From assembly GCA_045598975.1 (NCBI GenBank), contig JAZRVE010000112.1, positions 5,339 through 69,338 on the forward strand: a DNA stretch of 64,000 nucleotides, given 5' to 3'. Every line of letters begins with the position of its first letter. Position 1 is the stretch's first letter. The notes beneath the pieces were generated by a model. That model was not told the DNA's origin, did not search any database, and saw only the letters and a program-made list of their open reading frames with translations. The position numbers and the translations under genes are program-made. Below are positions 1-9,016 of the stretch, piece after piece. This stretch comes from UMGS882 sp045598975. Its GTDB lineage: Bacteria > Bacillota > Clostridia > Oscillospirales > CAG-382.

Positions 1-2
1 GT

Positions 3-920
3 GACACCGGAAAGGGCTCGGGACGGAGCGTCAAGGGCTTCAATATCAACGAAGCCATCTCGCAGTGCAAGGAAAGCCTCATCAAGTACGGCGGACACGA
101 GCTCGCGGCGGGACTGACCATCATGCGCGATCAGGTGCCGGAATTTCGCCGCAAGATCAACGAATACGCCAAAGAGACGTTTGATTTTGACGCAGTGTGT
201 ACCTATCTGGACGCCGATTTTGAGATAGGCGGCAAGGATATCACGTTAGAAAACGCGTTGGAGATCGCCAAGCTCGAACCGTACGGACTCGGCAATGCCG
301 AGCCGCTGTTCTGCATCCGGGACGTTCTCGTCAAGGAGCTGTACGCCATCGGCGAGGGCAAGCATCTCAAACTGGTGTTGGAAAAAGACGGCGTGTCGTT
401 CATTGCCGTATACTTCGGAATGACCAAGGAAGCCTTCCCGTTCGCGGAAGGAATGCGGGCAGACTTTATGGCGGGACTCGGCTATAACGATTTCCGCGGC
501 TTCAAGACGGTGCAGGTCTACGTCAAGGACGTACGCCCGGAAAAAACGGTATACGAAAGTATGTGCAATCAGATGAAACTGTTTGAGGACGTCATGAACG
601 GTGAGGTCACCTGCCCGCCGGAGCACGTTCCGGAGCTGATACATTTCAAGAGCATCTTTTTGCATCTGAAAGCGACGTTTGCTTATAACGAGCCGCAGAT
701 CATCTCGGTTTTCCCGGCGGCTTCGCGCATCAGTACCGATTATCACGTGGACGTGACACCGTGTATGCTCGACATCGCGTTGGAGGTCTTCCACGAATTC
801 GGGCTCATCCGCATGAATCGCGTGGTTGCGGGAAAGGCGGAGATCGAACTGCTTCGCTCCAACGGCAAGGTGGACCTCGGCAGCTCCGCCATTTTGAAGA
901 GGATAAAAAATAAAGCGTAA
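3..920 (+). CDS. recJ: Single-stranded-DNA-specific exonuclease RecJ, C-terminal part (5' end outside window)
   Basis: The frame is already open at the window edge, so the N-terminal DHH nuclease core is missing and only the C-terminal part is present. The first visible residues include GSGRS and, a little further on, GGHELAAG. These are the signature of the DHHA1 domain of RecJ-type 5'-3' ssDNA exonucleases, which act in RecF-pathway recombination and mismatch or base-excision repair. The OB-like domain follows, then a C-terminal helical extension of about 100 residues. The next gene, relA, starts 14 bases after the stop. recJ immediately upstream of relA is a common Firmicute arrangement and supports the call. 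Any ATG-started version beginning at 123 would cut the DHHA1 motif and is not the true start. Confidence 0.9.
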   Translation, partial: DTGKGSGRSVKGFNINEAISQCKESLIKYGGHELAAGLTIMRDQVPEFRRKINEYAKETFDFDAVCTYLDADFEIGGKDITLENALEIAKLEPYGLGNAEPLFCIRDVLVKELYAIGEGKHLKLVLEKDGVSFIAVYFGMTKEAFPFAEGMRADFMAGLGYNDFRGFKTVQVYVKDVRPEKTVYESMCNQMKLFEDVMNGEVTCPPEHVPELIHFKSIFLHLKATFAYNEPQIISVFPAASRISTDYHVDVTPCMLDIALEVFHEFGLIRMNRVVAGKAEIELLRSNGKVDLGSSAILKRIKNKA

Positions 921-934
921 GAAGGACAGAGCAC

Positions 935-3178
935 ATGACCGTTACCTATGAGGATCTCGAACAGCGTCTGCAAAAAACGGGACGCCCTTATCACATGGAC
1001 AAGATCCGCAAAGCATATGAATATGCGGCGGATATGCACGCGGGACAGTTCCGTAAATCGGGCGAGCCGTATATCACGCATCCGCTTTCGGTAGCGGTGA
1101 TCGTGGCGGAGCTTGAACTGGACACCGACTCCATCTGTGCGGCGCTTCTTCACGATACCATAGAGGACTGCAAGGATAAGACCAACCCCGACGACCTGCG
1201 GACGCGTTTCGGAGAAACGGTGGAGGAGCTCGTCGACGGGCTGACGAAACTGACGGATATCCCCTTTGAAAGCAAGGAAGACGAGAGCATAGAAAATCTG
1301 CGCAAGATGTTTCTCGCCATGTCGAAGGATATCCGCGTCATTCTCATCAAGCTTGCGGACAGGCTTCACAATATGCGCACGCTCAACGCCAAGAGCGAAT
1401 CCCGCCAGCGTGCCATCGCACTCGAAACCATGCACGTCTACGCACCGCTTGCGCATAGGCTCGGTATCCAGCGTATCAAGATCGAACTGGAAAATCTCGC
1501 ACTGCAATACCTCGATCCCATCGGCTACGAGGAGGTCAAGAAGGACATCGAGCATCGCTTCGGCGAGAGCAAGGATTTTCTGAATACCGCCAAACAGCAG
1601 GTCATGGATAAGCTCAACGAGGTGGGCATCCCGTTCAAGATCGAGGGGCGTGTCAAATCCATATACAGCATCTATAAAAAGATGTACAATCAGAATAAGA
1701 GCTTTGACGAGATATACGATTTTTACGCCATGCGCATCATCGTCAATACCGAACTCGAATGCTATACCGTTCTCGGCATCATCCACGAGATGTTCAACCT
1801 CATGCCGGGACGCTTCAAGGACTACATTTCCACGCCGAAGCCCAATCTGTACCGCTCATTGCATACGACGGTCATCGGAAAGCAGGGTATCCCGTTCGAG
1901 GTGCAGATCCGGACGGAGGAAATGCACGAAACGGCGGAGTACGGCATCGCCGCACACTGGAAGTATAAGTCGGGCGATCTTGACAAAGAGAACATCGCGG
2001 AAAAACTCAAATGGATCAAGACGCTTATCGAAAACGAGAACACGTCGGGGGACACCGACGAATTTCTGCGTCCGCTCAAAATCGACCTGTTTGAGGACGA
2101 GACTTTTATTTTCACCCCGAAAGGGGACGTCATCAGCCTGCCCTATGGCTCAAACCCCATAGATTTTGCCTATTCCATCCATTCCGCCGTCGGCAATAAG
2201 ATGGTAGGTGCCAAGGTCAACGGCGTTATCGTTCCCATCGACACGGTCTTGCAGACGGGACAGATCTGTGAGATCGTGACGTCGGCATCCTCAAAAGGAC
2301 CGAGCAGAGACTGGTTGAAAATCGTCAAGACCAGCGAAGCCAAAAACAAGATACGCCAGTGGTTCAAGAAGGAAAAGCGCGATGAGAACATCATCGAGGG
2401 CAAAGCCGAGGTCGACCGCGAATTCCGGCACTACGGCAAGGAATGCACCGAAGTGCAGAAGAACGAGATCGTGGAAACGGTCGTCAAGCGGGCGGGCTTT
2501 GTGGACGTCGACGATTTCTATAATAACGTCGGTTACGGCGGGCTTTCGCTCTCCAAGTATTCGGCGCGCTTCAAGGAAGAATACGACCGTGTCGTCAAGG
2601 CGGAGGAAGAGCCGGGCGGCAACCCGATGGAAGCGCTCGTCACGTCGGTGCAGAACCCGCTTTCCGAGATAAGGCGGGAAAAGCAGAAGCAGAGCGGCGC
2701 CATCCAGAGCGTCATCGTCGACAGCATCGACAACTGTCAGGTGCGTTTTGCCAAGTGCTGTAATCCGCTGCCGGGGGACAGCATCATCGGCTTTGTCACG
2801 CGCGGCTTCGGGGTTTCGGTACATAAATACGACTGCCCGAACGTACAGGCGGGCTTGAAAAAAGAAGAAGAAAAAGACAGATGGCTGACGGTGCGCTGGT
2901 CGCAGGTGTCGCTGGAACAGGGCGATAATACGACGGGCTCGTATGAAGCGCTGTTACAGATATACGCCAACAGCTCTCTGCAATTGTTTGCGGATATATC
3001 GGCGGTGTTTGCCGACATGAAAGTGCCGGTGCACGCCATGAATTCCAAGGAAACGTCGGGCGGCGGTATGCTCATCAATCTGACCATCACCTGCCGCAAC
3101 ACGTCTCACGTTTCGTCCATCGTCGAGCGCCTGCGCCGCATCAAGGACATCGTGGACGTCACACGCGGATTTTCCTGA
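935..3178 (+). CDS. relA: Bifunctional (p)ppGpp synthetase/hydrolase RelA/SpoT
   Basis: This 747-residue protein has the full length of long Rel enzymes, which make (p)ppGpp from ATP plus GDP/GTP and also hydrolyse it during the stringent response. The N-terminal HD hydrolase domain has THPLSVA (about residue 49) and HDTIED (73-78), so the hydrolase site looks intact. The synthetase domain shows YRSLHT and EVQIRT around residues 305-330. A TGS domain follows at about 390-450 and a C-terminal ACT domain at about 670-745. The ATG at 935 is preceded by GAAGGA. The gene sits between recJ and dtd, the usual Firmicute order. With both catalytic sites present it is probably the only long Rel of this organism. 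Confidence 0.96.
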   Translation: MTVTYEDLEQRLQKTGRPYHMDKIRKAYEYAADMHAGQFRKSGEPYITHPLSVAVIVAELELDTDSICAALLHDTIEDCKDKTNPDDLRTRFGETVEELVDGLTKLTDIPFESKEDESIENLRKMFLAMSKDIRVILIKLADRLHNMRTLNAKSESRQRAIALETMHVYAPLAHRLGIQRIKIELENLALQYLDPIGYEEVKKDIEHRFGESKDFLNTAKQQVMDKLNEVGIPFKIEGRVKSIYSIYKKMYNQNKSFDEIYDFYAMRIIVNTELECYTVLGIIHEMFNLMPGRFKDYISTPKPNLYRSLHTTVIGKQGIPFEVQIRTEEMHETAEYGIAAHWKYKSGDLDKENIAEKLKWIKTLIENENTSGDTDEFLRPLKIDLFEDETFIFTPKGDVISLPYGSNPIDFAYSIHSAVGNKMVGAKVNGVIVPIDTVLQTGQICEIVTSASSKGPSRDWLKIVKTSEAKNKIRQWFKKEKRDENIIEGKAEVDREFRHYGKECTEVQKNEIVETVVKRAGFVDVDDFYNNVGYGGLSLSKYSARFKEEYDRVVKAEEEPGGNPMEALVTSVQNPLSEIRREKQKQSGAIQSVIVDSIDNCQVRFAKCCNPLPGDSIIGFVTRGFGVSVHKYDCPNVQAGLKKEEEKDRWLTVRWSQVSLEQGDNTTGSYEALLQIYANSSLQLFADISAVFADMKVPVHAMNSKETSGGGMLINLTITCRNTSHVSSIVERLRRIKDIVDVTRGFS

Positions 3179-3198
3179 TAAGAGAAAGGGATAACGGG

Positions 3199-3663
3199 AT
3201 GAAAGCACTCGTCCAGCGCGTTGACAGCGCCTCGGTGAAAGTGGACGGCGAGACCGTCGGCAAGATCGGGAAAGGTTTTCTGATCTTTCTCGGCGTCACG
3301 GAAAACGATACGGAAAAAGAGGCGGCGTTTCTTGCCAAAAAGACGGCAAATCTGCGTATTTTCACCGATGAGAACGGAAAGATGAATCAGTCGCCGCTCA
3401 TGCTGAAAGAAAAGGGGGAGGACTGCCGGATGCTTGTGGTGTCACAGTTTACGCTGTGCGCCGACTGCAAGGGGCAGAACCGTCCGTCGTTCATGCAGGC
3501 GGCAAAGCCGGAGACGGCTGACGCGCTGTATCGGTACTACGTAGCACAGCTTGGGGAAACGTATGGCTTCCCGACGCAGACGGGCGTGTTCGGCGCCGAT
3601 ATGAAGGTGGAACTCACCAACGACGGACCGGTCACGCTGTGGCTGGATACCGAGCAGTTGTAG
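3199..3663 (+). CDS. dtd: D-aminoacyl-tRNA deacylase Dtd
   Basis: At 154 residues it matches the usual Dtd length. Dtd hydrolyses D-amino acids mischarged onto tRNA, and also glycine from tRNA-Ala, recycling the tRNA. Two family hallmarks are visible: SQFTL (about residue 77) with the following RPSF, and NDGPVT near the C terminus, which carries the cross-subunit Gly-Pro element of the active site. It lies 20 bases after relA and 8 bases before hemZ in the same direction, the typical relA-dtd-hemZ Firmicute order. An AGAAAGGG ribosome-binding site precedes the ATG. Confidence 0.95.
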   Translation: MKALVQRVDSASVKVDGETVGKIGKGFLIFLGVTENDTEKEAAFLAKKTANLRIFTDENGKMNQSPLMLKEKGEDCRMLVVSQFTLCADCKGQNRPSFMQAAKPETADALYRYYVAQLGETYGFPTQTGVFGADMKVELTNDGPVTLWLDTEQL

Positions 3664-3671
3664 GAGAGATC

Positions 3672-5150
3672 ATGCGGATCGTTTTGAAGGATGCGACGGG
3701 ATGTGTTTCCGTCAATTATATACAGTCGCTCGTCTTGCTGTACCTGCCGTGCGAGACCTTTTCGGAGACGGCGGAAAACGGGGACGGGTGGAGCCTTTCG
3801 GTATCGGCGGAAACTGACGGACAATACGGATATACGGTGTCTGTCGGGCTGGTTCTCGACGGCAGACGGACGGAAAAAACGGAAACGTGCCTCATGCGGG
3901 AGCATGAACGCCTGTCCGTCAAGAACTTTATCGGACGGGTGTGCCTGTCGGCACTCAAAGAAGCGTTCGGTTACATGTCTCCGTGGGGCATCCTGACGGG
4001 CATCCGCCCGGCAAAGCTTGCGGCGGCGTATCTGAAAAGCCGTACGGCGGAGGAAACGGAACGTATCCTTGCGGAGACGTATGCCGTTTCGCCGCAGAAA
4101 GCACACCTGTGCGTGCAGACGGCACAGAAGGAACGCGAAATGACGGAGAATCTGCCTGACGGGACGTGCAGTTTGTATATTTCCGTCCCGTTCTGCCCGA
4201 CAAAATGCCGGTACTGTTCGTTCGTTTCGTGCACGACATCGCGGCTTCTCGCGCTGATCCCCGACTACGTCGAACGGCTGAAACGGGAGATTTCGGATAT
4301 CGCGGACACCGTGAACGCGCTCGGACTGACGCTCAAAACGGTGTACGTCGGCGGAGGAACGCCGGCGGTGCTTGACGAAAAGACGCTTTCGGGACTGCTT
4401 GCACATATATCGGGCACGTTTGACATAGCATCCTTAGAGGAGTATACCTTCGAGGCGGGACGTCCGGACTGCATCACCGAAGAAAAACTGCGCCTGCTTC
4501 ACGAAAACGGCGTGGGACGCGTCAGCATCAATACGCAGACGGCGAACGACGAGATATTGAAAGCGGTCGGACGCACGCACACCTTCGCCGATTACGAAAG
4601 GTGCATGGACCTGGCAAAGCGCGTCGGCATTTCCTGCCTCAATACCGACCTTATCGCGGGACTTCCCGGAGAAACGACCGAAAGCTTTTATGACAGCGTC
4701 CGCCGCGTCTTAACAAACGAGCCGCAGAACGTCACCGTTCATGCGTTTACGCTCAAACGCTCGTCGGAGTATAAAACGGCGCATTCCGCCGTGGTCGATA
4801 CGGCGTCGTTCGACGCCGGAGAAATGGTCTCGTACGCGGCGCGTGTGCTGACGGAAGCGGATTATGCGCCGTACTATCTGTACAGACAGAAGAACACGGT
4901 GGGGAATCTGGAAAACGTGGGCTATGCAAGGGACGGCTTTGAAAGCCGGTACAATATATACATGATGGGCGAATATCATACCGTGTTTGGAGCGGGAGCG
5001 GGAGCGGTCACCAAGCTCGTTCCGCCGGACGGTAAAAAGATACGGCGGCTTTTCGCGCCGAAGTACCCGTATGAATATCTGGACGAAAGCAAGTACGGCG
5101 GCTTTGACCGGGCGTCGGTCGAAGCGTTTTACGCCGCGTTTACAAAATAG
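3672..5150 (+). CDS. hemZ: Coproporphyrinogen dehydrogenase-like radical SAM protein HemZ
   Basis: A radical SAM protein of 492 residues with the start used here. The cluster motif PFCPTKCRYCSF (Cx3CxxC) lies after an N-terminal extension of about 165 residues, which distinguishes HemZ from plain HemN/HemW proteins. YVGGGTPAVL and the downstream HemN-like segments fit an oxygen-independent coproporphyrinogen III oxidase fold. The ATG at 3672 follows GGAGAGATC closely. An in-frame ATG at 3639 would overlap dtd and has no better ribosome-binding site. HemZ is commonly found downstream of relA-dtd in Clostridia. Its role may be haem synthesis or another radical SAM reaction; no other haem gene is nearby. 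Confidence 0.85.
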   Translation: MRIVLKDATGCVSVNYIQSLVLLYLPCETFSETAENGDGWSLSVSAETDGQYGYTVSVGLVLDGRRTEKTETCLMREHERLSVKNFIGRVCLSALKEAFGYMSPWGILTGIRPAKLAAAYLKSRTAEETERILAETYAVSPQKAHLCVQTAQKEREMTENLPDGTCSLYISVPFCPTKCRYCSFVSCTTSRLLALIPDYVERLKREISDIADTVNALGLTLKTVYVGGGTPAVLDEKTLSGLLAHISGTFDIASLEEYTFEAGRPDCITEEKLRLLHENGVGRVSINTQTANDEILKAVGRTHTFADYERCMDLAKRVGISCLNTDLIAGLPGETTESFYDSVRRVLTNEPQNVTVHAFTLKRSSEYKTAHSAVVDTASFDAGEMVSYAARVLTEADYAPYYLYRQKNTVGNLENVGYARDGFESRYNIYMMGEYHTVFGAGAGAVTKLVPPDGKKIRRLFAPKYPYEYLDESKYGGFDRASVEAFYAAFTK

Positions 5151-5162
5151 GAGAGACAGCAG

Positions 5163-6821
5163 ATGAAACAGAAAAAGCAAACCTTTGTGTTCGGCGCGTT
5201 TATTCTGATGGCGTCGGGGATCCTTGTCAAGATCATCGGAGCGGTGTTCAAGATCCCGCTCACCAACCTTATCGGCTCGGAGGGCATGTCCTATTTCGGG
5301 AAAGCCTATTCCATCTACGTCACGCTGTATATGATCTCGACGGCGGGTATCCCGGTGGCGGTCTCCAAAATGGTGGCGGCGAGCAACTGCCGCGGAAACA
5401 CGCGGGAGGTAAACCGCATTTTCCGGCTGTCGTACTGGCTGTTTTTCATCATCGGACTTGTCGGGACGGTCATCATGATCGTGTTCTCGCATCAGTTTGC
5501 CGAAGGCGCACATTCGCCTGACTCGTATCTTGCCATGATCGCCATCGCGCCGACGCTCTTCTTTATCTGTATTTCCTCGGCGTACCGCGGCTATTTTCAG
5601 GGGCTTCAGAACATGGTGCCGTCGGCTGTCTCGCAGGTCATCGAATCGGTCGGCAAAATGGCGATCGGACTTGCCGCCGCATGGTATTTCTACCGCGTTC
5701 TGAACAGACCGCTCTATCAGGTCGCCGCTCTCGTCATTTCCGGCGTCACGGTCGGCGTGTTTGCGGCGACGGTGTATATCGCCATCGTCAAACTGCGCCA
5801 TAATCGCGCGATGAAGGGGGAGAGTATACCGGATATGCCGGTGCGCACCTCGGGCGATCTGCTGAAAGAGCTTGTCGTCACGTCGCTTCCCATCGCCCTT
5901 GCTTCGTCCATCATGGGGCTCACCAATACCGTGGACGTTTTCGTCATGTCGGGACAGCTTGTCAAGACCGGTATCACGTCGCTTGCGGCGGAGCAGTTCT
6001 ACGGGGTGTATAATTCCATCGTTATCACGCTTCTCAATATGGTGCCGCCGCTCATTTACCCGTTCGGCACCAGCGTCATTCCGGCACTTTCCGCCGCCAT
6101 TGCCAAGGGCAACAGCGACGAATGTCATAAGCATATCAGCTCGGCTCTGCGCATCACGGCGATCCTGTCCATCCCGTGTGCCATCGGTATGGGCACGCTG
6201 TCCAAGGGCATCATTTCACTGCTGTATCGCGAGGAAAGCATCGACACGGGATTCGGAACGGTCATGCAGATCGACCTTGCCTCGGCGGCGCTTTCGACGG
6301 TGGCGTGCGCCATCTTCTTCCTCGGCGTCATCGCCATCACCAACTCCGTTTTGCAGGCGTACCGCTATGAAAGGTATACCATCATTTCCACGGCGTGCGG
6401 CGTTCTCGTGAAGATCGTCTCGACGTACTTTCTGTCGGCAGTCCCCGGTATCGGTATCGTGGGAGCGGCGATCGGCACGGCGCTGTGCTACTTCACCATC
6501 ATGATGCTCAATATCGTATTTCTGCTCGTCAAGGTGCGCTATTCGTTGAATATCCGTAAGATTTATCTGAAACCCGCTGTCTGCGGCATCGCGTGCGGGC
6601 TTTCGGCGTTCGGCGTGAACGCCCTTCTCGGACGGGTGCTGTCTTCGACGGCGATCGTGACGGTCGTCTCCATAGGAGCGGCGGCAGTGGTGTATTTCGC
6701 GCTGATCCTTGTTATGAAGGGCATAGACAGAGAGGATATCCTCATGCTGCCGGGTGGCGGTAAGGTCTGTGCTTTACTCGGAAAATACAATCTTATCGAA
6801 AAGGAAGAGAATAAGGCATGA
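5163..6821 (+). CDS. SpoVB/YabM-like polysaccharide flippase (MOP superfamily)
   Basis: An integral membrane protein of 552 residues with about 14 hydrophobic segments, typical of the MOP-superfamily polysaccharide exporters (SpoVB, MurJ, YabM). It begins with a charged KQKKQ stretch and then a first helix, and keeps the IPVAVSKMVA-type segment seen in SpoVB-like proteins. It probably flips a lipid-linked glycan precursor across the membrane. It sits directly upstream of mazG, rqcP, yabP and yabQ, the position held by yabM in Bacillus, so YabM is the closest functional guess. SpoVB itself, needed for spore cortex, is an alternative. Its stop overlaps the start of mazG by 4 bases. Confidence 0.85.
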   Translation: MKQKKQTFVFGAFILMASGILVKIIGAVFKIPLTNLIGSEGMSYFGKAYSIYVTLYMISTAGIPVAVSKMVAASNCRGNTREVNRIFRLSYWLFFIIGLVGTVIMIVFSHQFAEGAHSPDSYLAMIAIAPTLFFICISSAYRGYFQGLQNMVPSAVSQVIESVGKMAIGLAAAWYFYRVLNRPLYQVAALVISGVTVGVFAATVYIAIVKLRHNRAMKGESIPDMPVRTSGDLLKELVVTSLPIALASSIMGLTNTVDVFVMSGQLVKTGITSLAAEQFYGVYNSIVITLLNMVPPLIYPFGTSVIPALSAAIAKGNSDECHKHISSALRITAILSIPCAIGMGTLSKGIISLLYREESIDTGFGTVMQIDLASAALSTVACAIFFLGVIAITNSVLQAYRYERYTIISTACGVLVKIVSTYFLSAVPGIGIVGAAIGTALCYFTIMMLNIVFLLVKVRYSLNIRKIYLKPAVCGIACGLSAFGVNALLGRVLSSTAIVTVVSIGAAAVVYFALILVMKGIDREDILMLPGGGKVCALLGKYNLIEKEENKA

Positions 6822-7531
6822 CGGAAAAAATCGAAGCATTCGGAAAAAAAGAAAGGTATACCCTTGCGGACGCAGTGGAACTGGTTGAGATTCTGCGCGG
6901 TCCGGACGGCTGTACGTGGGATAGGGAACAGACGCATTCCTCGGTGCGCAACGCACTCATCGAGGAGGCGTATGAGCTCGTCGAGGGCATTGATCTGAAC
7001 GATGCGGCGCTCATGCGCGAGGAAATGGGGGACGTGCTGTTTCAGGTGCTGTTCCATGCCGAGATCGAGCGTGAAAACGGAGCGTATACCGTCGACGACG
7101 TGGCGGACGAGCTGTGTAAGAAGATGGTGCTGCGCCATCCGCACGTGTTCGGCGACGTCAAGGTAAAGGACTCCGGCGAGGTCATCGAAAACTGGGACGC
7201 TATCAAAAAGGTGGAAAAGGCACGGGATACCGTCGGTAAACAGCTCGAAAGCGTGCCCAAGACGCTGCCGTCGCTTATCCGGGCGGAGAAGCTGTTGTCG
7301 CGCTATAAAAAGAACGGCGGCAATGTGGAAAAGGACGCGGGCGTGCTCGTCGGGCGTATCCGTGAGAAGGCGGAAGCCTTGACGGAAAACGTGACGGAGG
7401 AGGAGATCGGCGAATTTCTGTTTCTCGTCGCCAATCTCACCTATGCAAAAAAGATCAATGCCGAGGAGGCGCTCTACCGCAGGAACGAGCGCTTTACGGC
7501 GGAAAAATCCAAAGAGGAAGACAACGCATGA
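6818..7531 (+). CDS. mazG: Nucleoside triphosphate pyrophosphohydrolase MazG
   Basis: A 237-residue protein with the MazG signature: CTWDREQTH near residue 30, then EEAYELVE and EEMGDVLFQV, whose acidic residues bind Mg2+. MazG hydrolyses (d)NTPs to monophosphates and is thought to clean up non-canonical nucleotides. A second, weaker MazG-like half follows at about residues 140-225. In Bacillus the equivalent YabN carries an extra N-terminal methylase-like domain that is absent here. Translation is probably coupled to both neighbours, with ATGA overlaps at each end. Confidence 0.93.
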   Translation: MTEKIEAFGKKERYTLADAVELVEILRGPDGCTWDREQTHSSVRNALIEEAYELVEGIDLNDAALMREEMGDVLFQVLFHAEIERENGAYTVDDVADELCKKMVLRHPHVFGDVKVKDSGEVIENWDAIKKVEKARDTVGKQLESVPKTLPSLIRAEKLLSRYKKNGGNVEKDAGVLVGRIREKAEALTENVTEEEIGEFLFLVANLTYAKKINAEEALYRRNERFTAEKSKEEDNA

Positions 7532-7770
7532 GACTGGATAAGTATCTGAAAGTAACGCGCATCATCAAGCGCCGCACGGTCGCCAACAACGCCTGCGACA
7601 CCGATCACGTCACCGTCAACGGCAGACCTGCCAAGGCTTCGTATGAGGTCAAGATCGGCGACGAGATCGCCATCACGTTCGGCGAAAAGACGGTGCGCTT
7701 TGCCGTGACGGACGTAAAGGAAACGGTCGGAAAGGATGCGGCGTCAACGCTGTATCGGGTGCTGGAATAA
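7528..7770 (+). CDS. rqcP: S4-domain RNA-binding protein RqcP (YabO family)
   Basis: This 80-residue protein is a single S4 RNA-binding domain: MRLDKYLKVTRIIKRR at the N terminus, then VTVNGRPAKASYEVKIGDEI. The family (YabO/RqcP, Hsp15-related) stabilises the P-site tRNA on obstructed 50S subunits during RqcH-directed alanine tailing in ribosome-associated quality control. Its position between mazG and yabP is exactly that of yabO in Bacillus. The start overlaps the mazG stop by 4 bases. Confidence 0.9.
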   Translation: MRLDKYLKVTRIIKRRTVANNACDTDHVTVNGRPAKASYEVKIGDEIAITFGEKTVRFAVTDVKETVGKDAASTLYRVLE

Positions 7771-7840
7771 AGCCCTGTCTGCGGGCATATCCTTTTTTGA
7801 AGCCGTGTAAGCGGTCAAACGGAAAGGGGTATGATGAGGT

Positions 7841-8113
7841 ATGCAGGAAACCTGCGGCATGATCACCATCACGGATCGCAAAAAGGTGACGCTCACCGGT
7901 ATTTCTTCGGTGGAGAGCTTTGACGAATATGAAGTGGTGCTTTCGGTGTCGTGCGGCACACTGACGGTGGAGGGCGAAAATTTAAGCATAACGGGGCTCG
8001 ATCTCGAAAAAGGAACGGTCGAAGCGACGGGGCTCATCCGATGCGTGGCTTACAGCGATGCGGGAAGCGGGAAAAAAGGGCTTGCCGCAAGGCTGTTCGG
8101 CAGAAATGAATAG
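7841..8113 (+). CDS. yabP: Sporulation protein YabP
   Basis: A 90-residue protein matching the YabP/YqfC family: short beta-rich repeats including ITDRKKVTLTGISSVESFDE and GENLSITGLDLEKGTVEATG. In Bacillus yabP is transcribed in the mother cell and is linked with YabQ to cortex formation. The ATG at 7841 is the first in frame. AAAGGGG ends about 11 bases upstream, and an alternative internal start at MITITD (7859) is possible. It is separated from rqcP by 70 bases in which no clear promoter was recognised. Confidence 0.88.
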   Translation: MQETCGMITITDRKKVTLTGISSVESFDEYEVVLSVSCGTLTVEGENLSITGLDLEKGTVEATGLIRCVAYSDAGSGKKGLAARLFGRNE

Positions 8114-8131
8114 GCAGGGCACGGAAAAAGC

Positions 8132-8572
8132 ATGGAAATACTCTTCGGAAGAAGTCCGTATCCGGTGCTTGTGTCGTTTGCCGTGTGCGGAATGTTGGCG
8201 GGGCTTTTGTACGACCTGCTGAAAATCAAGCGAAAACTGCTCGGCGCACCGGCGCTTGTCGTGTTTGCCGACGACGTGTTCTTTTGCTTTTGTACGGCGG
8301 TGGCGGTCGTGTTCGACGCCTATGCCTTCAACGACGGGAACCTTAAATGGTATGAAGCGCCCGCCATGCTTGCGGGATGGCTGCTCTACCGAAGAACGCT
8401 GTCGCGGCTTCTGATAAAGACGGCAGACTGGCTGATCGGGCTTGTCGGGGGGCTTGTGAAACGGGTGACGGTACCGCTGTGCCGCTTGTTAAAAAAGAGT
8501 GAAAAGGCGCTTGCGGGGCGTGTCCGGTACGCCTGCGCCGTCCGACGCGTCAGTCTGTGCCGGATCGGATAA
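8132..8572 (+). CDS. yabQ: Spore cortex biosynthesis membrane protein YabQ
   Basis: A 146-residue protein with several hydrophobic segments in the first 100 residues and a basic tail. The N-terminal segment containing GMLAGLLYDLLKIKRK is characteristic of YabQ. In Bacillus YabQ is a mother-cell membrane protein required for spore cortex. It follows yabP by 18 bases and is followed by divIC, completing the conserved yabP-yabQ-divIC order. The identification rests on both sequence and synteny. Confidence 0.85.
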   Translation: MEILFGRSPYPVLVSFAVCGMLAGLLYDLLKIKRKLLGAPALVVFADDVFFCFCTAVAVVFDAYAFNDGNLKWYEAPAMLAGWLLYRRTLSRLLIKTADWLIGLVGGLVKRVTVPLCRLLKKSEKALAGRVRYACAVRRVSLCRIG

Positions 8573-8613
8573 AGGATCGGATAAAGGTCGGACAGAGAAA
8601 GGAAGGAAACGGA

Positions 8614-8874
8614 ATGAAACTGCTCAAACACGTGGCGATCGTCATCGTGATCCTCTTGCTGTTGATCATTGCCGTCAAACAGCAGCTCGATCTCAACGTG
8701 GCGCAGGACAGGGCGGACGAACTGCAAAAACAGTTGGATGCCATCGAATACGAAAACGAAAAAAAGCAGAACGAGCTCGATCTGCCGTTTGAGGAACAGA
8801 TGAAGAAGCAGGCGCAGGAGCGGGGCTATAAAGACCCGGATGCGCAGTATTATTATAACGATTATGCCGGATAA
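8614..8874 (+). CDS. divIC: DivIC/FtsL-like septum formation initiator
   Basis: A small bitopic membrane protein of 86 residues: a short basic cytoplasmic N terminus, one helix (VAIVIVILLLLIIAV), then a heptad-rich coiled coil (QDRADELQKQLDAIEYEN). The PFEEQMKKQAQERGYKDPD-type end is typical of DivIC. In the divisome it pairs with FtsL and DivIB. The ATG at 8614 is preceded by GGAAGGAA; a longer frame from 8557 overlaps yabQ and was not chosen. The tail is unusually rich in Tyr (AQYYYNDYAG). Confidence 0.87.
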   Translation: MKLLKHVAIVIVILLLLIIAVKQQLDLNVAQDRADELQKQLDAIEYENEKKQNELDLPFEEQMKKQAQERGYKDPDAQYYYNDYAG

Positions 8875-8940
8875 GAGTAAAAATAAACGAAAACGGCAAT
8901 ATGCTGACGAAAATATTTGGATAAATTTCACAAATATCTC

Positions 8941-8969
8941 TTTACAAATCGCGGACTCTGTGGTATACT
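8941..8969 (+). promoter_or_regulatory. Sigma-A promoter of hpf
   Basis: A TTTACA -35 box (8941-8946) and a TATACT -10 box (8964-8969) with a 17-base spacer lie 47 bases upstream of the hpf start codon. Confidence 0.8.
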
Positions 8970-9016
8970 GATGACAGAAAGGGAAACCTTTCGAGAAAAA
9001 TACAGGAGGAGTCCCC